From an uncultured Lachnospiraceae bacterium (GTDB lineage: Bacteria > Bacillota > Clostridia > Lachnospirales > Lachnospiraceae), in contig CACXAT010000002.1 of the NCBI GenBank assembly GCA_902765725.1, positions 62,001-126,000 of the forward strand: a stretch of 64,000 nucleotides of DNA, in the 5' to 3' direction. Made by a program: the position numbers and the translations under genes. Below the pieces are notes generated by a model that saw only the letters and a list, made by a program, of their open reading frames with translations, was not told the origin of the DNA and searched no databases. Positions 59,824 to 64,000 of the stretch are shown piece after piece (the stretch's first letter is position 1; every line of letters starts with the position of its first letter).

Positions 59824-61462
59824 CGGAATTATCGTGGACGGAACCGGCAAAGAGTGTTTTGCGGGTTCTGTTTTGCTTCAGGGCCGCCGGATCGAGGCTG
59901 TGCTGCCGGGATGGGACAATCCCCAGGCAGAGGCCGCCCGGCACAATGCGAAGGTGGTGGATGCCGGAGGCGGCTATATCACGCCCGGCTTTATCGACAT
60001 CCACCGGCACGGAGACTGGAAGGCGCTTGAGCGCGGAGACGATGAGCTGCTCAACCGGCAGGGGATCACTTCCGTCGTAAATGGAAACTGCGGCCTGTCT
60101 GTGGCGCCGCAGGGAGGAGATCACGCGCAGGAGACGGATCATTTCCTGAGAAGCTTCACCGGGGCAAAGCCAGTCCCGGGAACCGGCGCTGACCGTCCGG
60201 ATAAAGAGGAGGATCCCCTGTCGGATCCTGCGTACTCCATGGAGGCGTATCTGTCCTGCCTGAAACGGGTCAGGCGCAGTGTGCACACCGGGATGCTGGT
60301 GGGCGGAGGGACCGTCCGGGCCAGCGTGGCAGGCTATGGCGCCCAGGTCCTCACGAGTCAGGACGAGGAGAAGATACGGCGAAGGATCAGGGAATCCCTG
60401 GATGCGGGGGCCCTTGGCGTCAGCCTGGGGATGGGCTATGAGCCGGAGTACGCATATGACGAAGAGGGGCTGATAAGAGTCCTGGAGCCTCTTCGTGGCA
60501 CAGACACTGCCATCGCGGTCCACATCCGGACCGAGGGCGACGGCTCTGACAAGGCAGTGGAAGAGATGATCCGGGTCTGCAGAGCCCTGCAGGCGCCGCT
60601 CCACCTGAGCCATATGAAATGCATCGGGAAGCGCAACTGGAGAGTCACCTGCGCCAGGGAGCTGGAGATGGTCCGGCAGGCCCGCAGGGAGGGGCTGGAG
60701 GTCACCATGGACACCTATCCCTATATCACAGGCTCCACCCAGCTGGTGCATCTGATTCCGCCCGGATTCCAGAGCGGGGGGACGCAGACGCTTCTGGAAT
60801 ATCTGGCAGACACTTCCGTCCGCAGACAGATCACCCGGGAGCTGAAGAAGCCTTCCGACGCGTTTGAGAATATCGTAGAGCTTGCCGGGTTCGAGAACAT
60901 CGCAGTGACCGGTGTGAAGTCCAGTCAGTTTGCCCCCTTTGACGGGTGGACGATCCTTAAGATCGCCGGGGAGCTGGGCCAGGATCCCTATGATACCCTG
61001 TATGACATCCTTCTGGCAGAGCAGTGCGAGTGCGCGATGCTGGACACCTATGGCTGTGAGGAGGATCTGATCGATTTTCTGAAAGACGAGACCTGCAGCC
61101 TGATTTCGGACGCGATCTATCCGGAGGGCGGGCACTGTCATCCGAGAGTGTACGATTCATTTCCCAGATTCCTGATCCGCTATGTGCGGGAGAGACAGGT
61201 ATTTACCATCGAAGAGGCGGTACGGAAGATGACGTCCCTCCCGGCATCGGTCTATCACCTGGACAGGGGCACCCTGGAGCCGGGAAGAGAGGCGGACATC
61301 TGCGTATTTCATCTCGAAAACCTGAGCTCCGGGGCGAGCTTCCGCCATCCGGAGGAGATGTGCAGGGGATTTGACTATGTATTTACGGCGGGAGAGCCGG
61401 TGGTGATACAGGACAGATGGACAGGCGCGGGCATGGGAGAGGTCCTGCTGCCGTCCGTATAA
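59804..61462 (+). CDS. N-acyl-D-amino-acid deacylase family amidohydrolase
   Basis: A 552-residue amidohydrolase. The metal site begins FIDIHRHGDW (His-x-His), the conserved Cys of D-aminoacylases is in VVNGNCGLSVAP, and the LGVSLGMGYEPEYAY block is typical. Late catalytic residues (DAIYPEGGHCHPR and the YHLDRGTLEPGREADI end) are present. It hydrolyses N-acyl-D-amino acids or similar substrates. The start is GTG at 59804. It precedes an M20 peptidase gene by 21 bases, so the pair could degrade D-amino-acid-containing peptides or amides. Confidence 0.92.
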   Translation: MRYLIRNGIIVDGTGKECFAGSVLLQGRRIEAVLPGWDNPQAEAARHNAKVVDAGGGYITPGFIDIHRHGDWKALERGDDELLNRQGITSVVNGNCGLSVAPQGGDHAQETDHFLRSFTGAKPVPGTGADRPDKEEDPLSDPAYSMEAYLSCLKRVRRSVHTGMLVGGGTVRASVAGYGAQVLTSQDEEKIRRRIRESLDAGALGVSLGMGYEPEYAYDEEGLIRVLEPLRGTDTAIAVHIRTEGDGSDKAVEEMIRVCRALQAPLHLSHMKCIGKRNWRVTCARELEMVRQARREGLEVTMDTYPYITGSTQLVHLIPPGFQSGGTQTLLEYLADTSVRRQITRELKKPSDAFENIVELAGFENIAVTGVKSSQFAPFDGWTILKIAGELGQDPYDTLYDILLAEQCECAMLDTYGCEEDLIDFLKDETCSLISDAIYPEGGHCHPRVYDSFPRFLIRYVRERQVFTIEEAVRKMTSLPASVYHLDRGTLEPGREADICVFHLENLSSGASFRHPEEMCRGFDYVFTAGEPVVIQDRWTGAGMGEVLLPSV

Positions 61463-61483
61463 CAGAAGAGGAGGATTCCAGGT

Positions 61484-62695
61484 ATGACAGAGCAGCTTAG
61501 TGAAGAGAGAAGACAGCAGGTACTGGATCTGTGCAGGGATCTGATCCGGATCCGCTCCTATTCGGGAGAGGAGGAGAAGGTCGTAGAGAGGCTCAAAGAG
61601 TTCTATACCGCCTGCGGATTTGACGAGGTCCGCACAGACGAGTACGGGAATCTGACGGCCATTATCAATGGAAACCGGCCCGGGCCGACGATCCTGTTCG
61701 ACGCGCACATGGATACGGTTCCCGTCCAGGATCCGGAGTCCTGGAAGCATGATCCCTTCGGCGCCCAGATCGAGGACGGCATGCTGTACGGGCGCGGGAC
61801 GACCGATATGAAATGTGCCCTGGCCTGCATGGCGACGGCTGCGGGCTTTTTTGCCAGGGATACGGGAAGAGACTTCGCGGGCCGGGTGGCCGTGGCCGGC
61901 ATCGTCCATGAAGAATGCTTCGAAGGCATCGCCTCCAGAGCCGTCAGCCGGGATTTGAAGCCGGACCTGGTGGTGATCGGGGAAGCCTCTGAGCTGAAGC
62001 TGAAGATCGGACAGAGAGGCCGGGCGGAGATCCTGCTGGAGACCTATGGAGTTCCCGCCCACTCCTCCAATCCGGAGAAGGGGGTCAACGCGGCGTATGC
62101 AATGTGCAGGGCTGTGGAGCGCATCCACGCGATGGCGCCCTCCGTGCATGAGTTCCTGGGAAAAGGGATCCTGGAGCTGACAGACATCAAGTCTCTGCCC
62201 TATCCGGGCAAATCCGTAGTTCCGGAATACTGCAGCGCGACCTATGACCGCAGACTCCTTGTCGGTGAGACGAAGGAGAGCGTCCTTGCCCCGATCCGCA
62301 GGATCCTGGAGGAGCTTCACGAAGAAGACCCCTCCTTTAAGGGAAATGTTTCCTATGCCTCCGGCGAGGAGACCTGCTATACAGGAGAGAAGATCCGTGC
62401 GGAGCGGTATTTCCCCGCATGGCTTCTGGAGAGAGACCATCCGGCAGTGCAGCGGGTGATGGAGGGCTTCCGGTCTCACGGATATGAGCCTGAGATCACG
62501 AAGTACAGCTTCTGCACCAACGGAAGCCATTACTGCGGCGAGGCGGGCATCCCGTGCCTGGGGATGGGGCCGTCCAGAGAGAACATTGCCCACACCATAG
62601 ACGAGTATGTCCCGGTGGAGGAGCTGTACGCGGCAGCGCAGATCTATGAGTGGATGATGGAAGCATTTCTGTGCAAAACAGACAAACTTTCTTGA
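61484..62695 (+). CDS. M20-family metallopeptidase (YgeY-like)
   Basis: A 403-residue M20 hydrolase. Metal ligands are clear: DAHMDTVP, GRGTTDMK with Asp, and HEECFEG with catalytic and metal Glu. The SNPEKGVNAAYAMCRAVERI lid and the FCTNGSHYCGEAGIPCLGMGP end resemble the YgeY group (linked to selenium-dependent purine metabolism in other bacteria). No such neighbours are here, so the specific role is open. It is in tandem with the D-amino-acid deacylase. Its stop codon lies within the -35 box of the next promoter. Confidence 0.92.
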   Translation: MTEQLSEERRQQVLDLCRDLIRIRSYSGEEEKVVERLKEFYTACGFDEVRTDEYGNLTAIINGNRPGPTILFDAHMDTVPVQDPESWKHDPFGAQIEDGMLYGRGTTDMKCALACMATAAGFFARDTGRDFAGRVAVAGIVHEECFEGIASRAVSRDLKPDLVVIGEASELKLKIGQRGRAEILLETYGVPAHSSNPEKGVNAAYAMCRAVERIHAMAPSVHEFLGKGILELTDIKSLPYPGKSVVPEYCSATYDRRLLVGETKESVLAPIRRILEELHEEDPSFKGNVSYASGEETCYTGEKIRAERYFPAWLLERDHPAVQRVMEGFRSHGYEPEITKYSFCTNGSHYCGEAGIPCLGMGPSRENIAHTIDEYVPVEELYAAAQIYEWMMEAFLCKTDKLS

Positions 62696-62719
62696 CAGCA
62701 TACAGTCTGGTTGTATAAT
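62692..62719 (+). promoter_or_regulatory. Strong promoter of the BMP-family gene
   Basis: TTGACA (62692-62697) overlapping the M20 stop codon, 16-base spacer, TATAAT (62714-62719). The leader to the ATG is about 95 bases with a GGAGG ribosome site. Confidence 0.9.
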
Positions 62720-62822
62720 TTTATTGTAAGGCACAGCAGAATCTATAAAATGTACACTGGTTCTGCTGTCTGGAAATCTCAGGGACCCCATGGGGGGAGA
62801 ATATGGAAAAGGAGGCAGAAAC

Positions 62823-63827
62823 ATGAAGAAAGTACTGGCAGCTGTCATGACAGCAGTTCTCGCGGCAGGTATGACTCTGAGTGCGTTTGCGGGAGAGGAT
62901 CTTGCGGATAAGAAGATCGCGCTGCTTCTTCCCGGATCGATCGATGATCAGGGCTGGAACGCAACGAACAATGCCGGCGCAAAAGCGGCTGAAGAAGAAC
63001 TGGGCGTAACCATCGATGTCGTTGAGAGTGTACCTGCGGAAGAATATGAATCCACATTCACAGAGTATGCAGAAAAAGGCTATGACCTGATCATGGCTGC
63101 AGGATCCCAGTGGGATGAGTCCGCAACCATCGTTGCCGAGAATTATCCGGACACCATCTTCTGCGCGATCAACGGACAGATCTCCGACTTCCCGAACCAG
63201 ATCCCGGTATTCCCGAAGGAATATGAGGGATCCTATCTGGCAGGCATCATCGCCGGCTATACCACTGAGAACGGCCAGTTCGCGGTGACCGGCGGCCAGT
63301 CCAATGACCCGATGGTCAAGCTGATGGATACCTATGAGGCAATGGCGACCAAGATCGCCGGCGAGCGCGGGATCGAAGGCGCTGCAGCGACCAGAGCATT
63401 CGTGGACAGCTGGACAGACGTTTCCGCGACCAAGGATCTCCTGTCTTCCATGATCGACAATGGCGCGGACACCGTATTCTGCTATTCCAACGAGGGAACC
63501 TCCGGTGCCATCCAGGCAGCTGAGGAAAAGGGCGTGAAGTTCGTCGGATTCTCTGCTGACAAGAATGGCGAATCTGATTGTGTAGTCGCATCTGTCTCCA
63601 TGAACTGGGCAGCTGTATATCCGACCATCGTCGAGAATATCCTGAGCGGCAACTGGACCGGCAGAACCGATATCGGTGTCGCGGAAGGTGTCTTCGAAGT
63701 CATCGAGACCGACCAGATCAGCGAAGAGTGCCATGCAGCCCTTGTGGACGCAGTCTCCGCGATCGAGAATGGCGAAGTTGATTTTGAGCAGTATTTCGGA
63801 GGAGCGGCAGAGACCGAGGCTGAGTAA
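62823..63827 (+). CDS. BMP-family ABC transporter substrate-binding protein
   Basis: A 334-residue secreted solute-binding protein. The first 23 residues are a signal peptide (MKKVLAAVMTAVLAAGMTLS, cut after AFA), without a lipobox cysteine. The mature part has BMP/Med/PnrA features: IALLLPGSIDDQGWNATN, YDLIMAAGSQWDE, YEGSYLAGIIAGY and NGADTVFCYSNEGTSGAI. Such proteins bind nucleosides and related compounds for BmpBCD/RnsABCD transporters. The codon use looks highly expressed. It is followed by hairpins and then a likely transporter gene at the window edge. Confidence 0.95.
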   Translation: MKKVLAAVMTAVLAAGMTLSAFAGEDLADKKIALLLPGSIDDQGWNATNNAGAKAAEEELGVTIDVVESVPAEEYESTFTEYAEKGYDLIMAAGSQWDESATIVAENYPDTIFCAINGQISDFPNQIPVFPKEYEGSYLAGIIAGYTTENGQFAVTGGQSNDPMVKLMDTYEAMATKIAGERGIEGAAATRAFVDSWTDVSATKDLLSSMIDNGADTVFCYSNEGTSGAIQAAEEKGVKFVGFSADKNGESDCVVASVSMNWAAVYPTIVENILSGNWTGRTDIGVAEGVFEVIETDQISEECHAALVDAVSAIENGEVDFEQYFGGAAETEAE

Positions 63828-63871
63828 CGGACTGTGTCAGCCTGCTGTCTGCATAACATCCAGATATAACA

Positions 63872-63907
63872 GCCCGGGTGGGGGACGATTGCCGTCCGTG
63901 CCCGGGC
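63872..63907 (+). promoter_or_regulatory. Hairpin, possible mRNA stabiliser or attenuator
   Basis: GCCCGGG (63872-63878) pairs with CCCGGGC (63901-63907) with an inner GGACG/CGTCC stem. It lies just after the BMP gene and ahead of the terminator. Confidence 0.55.
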
Positions 63908-63917
63908 AGGCAGGCGG

Positions 63918-63943
63918 GGCAGATATGCTCTGCCTGTTTTTTT
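63918..63943 (+). terminator. Intrinsic terminator / attenuator
   Basis: GGCAGA pairs with TCTGCC around a 5-base loop, followed by TGTTTTTTT. Partial read-through would give more substrate-binding protein than permease, a usual pattern in ABC uptake operons. Confidence 0.75.
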
Positions 63944-63994
63944 ACCCAGCAGGGGTCTGTTCCCCCGGGGACAGACAGATTATGAGGAACTTAT

Positions 63995-64000
63995 ATGGAA
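63995..64000 (+). CDS. Start of a following gene, cut by the window edge
   Basis: An ATG at 63995 follows GAGGAACTT at a suitable distance, and two codons are visible. From the family context it would be the ATP-binding subunit of the BMP transporter, but the sequence itself cannot show that. Confidence 0.3.

Overview
The window looks like chromosomal DNA of a moderately GC-rich (by eye about 55% or more) Gram-positive Clostridia, most likely a Lachnospiraceae member. The reasons are strong GGAGG-type ribosome sites, consensus sigma-A promoters, intrinsic terminators, a single-chain iron-sulfur serine dehydratase, MecA and RicT, the decarboxylase/kinase/HolB then RicT/TrmN6/RsmI neighbourhood typical of Firmicutes, several TTG and GTG starts, and no outer-membrane genes. 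No rRNA, tRNA, CRISPR array or phage was seen. The taxonomic call is inference from gene content only.

Layout. 1-5.0 kb: the 3' end of an O-acetylhomoserine sulfhydrylase gene, a small unknown protein, an FMN-binding protein coupled to a nitrilase-family amidase, L-serine dehydratase (converging on and overlapping the amidase), and an EamA exporter. 5.1-7.7 kb: an MBOAT acyltransferase with an SGNH-type partner, probably O-acylating an extracytoplasmic polymer. 7.8-20.6 kb: the most unusual region. It holds a membrane-anchored beta-propeller, a membrane SpoIIE-type PP2C phosphatase, a reduced HlyD-like subunit, a C39-peptidase ABC exporter and a second ABC exporter (NHLP-type pair), a sigma-70-family factor, a stand-alone NRPS-like condensation protein on the other strand, a STAS anti-sigma antagonist, an RsbW-like kinase, a 60-residue peptide and a degenerate ABC ATPase. 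I read this as a peptide or small-molecule export system under partner-switching control, with no recognisable precursor or modification enzyme.

20.6-29.9 kb: three PfkB-family kinases, a minimal zinc metallopeptidase, a Nudix hydrolase, a 229-bp palindromic MITE-like element, then a tightly coupled run: ABC-F ATPase, a G3E GTPase with altered motifs, a YbaK deacylase, D-aminoacyl-tRNA deacylase and a HAD phosphatase. 30-39 kb: murA, DegV, a DUF308 membrane protein, metG, tatD, rsmA, then yesL-like and lysophospholipase-like genes on the minus strand. 39-46.6 kb: ileS, glycogen phosphorylase and a sodium:solute symporter. 46.8-51.5 kb: an unknown membrane protein, a membrane-anchored GH18 protein, an unknown 110-residue protein, a 2[4Fe-4S] ferredoxin and a DUF1858 protein.

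51.6-64 kb: a minus-strand holB / guanylate-kinase-like / PLP-decarboxylase operon, divergent from mecA, ricT, trmN6, rsmI, an inositol-monophosphatase family gene, a DUF3783 gene, an N-acyl-D-amino-acid deacylase and an M20 peptidase. A strong promoter overlapping the M20 stop codon then drives a BMP-family substrate-binding protein, whose transporter genes probably begin at the window edge.
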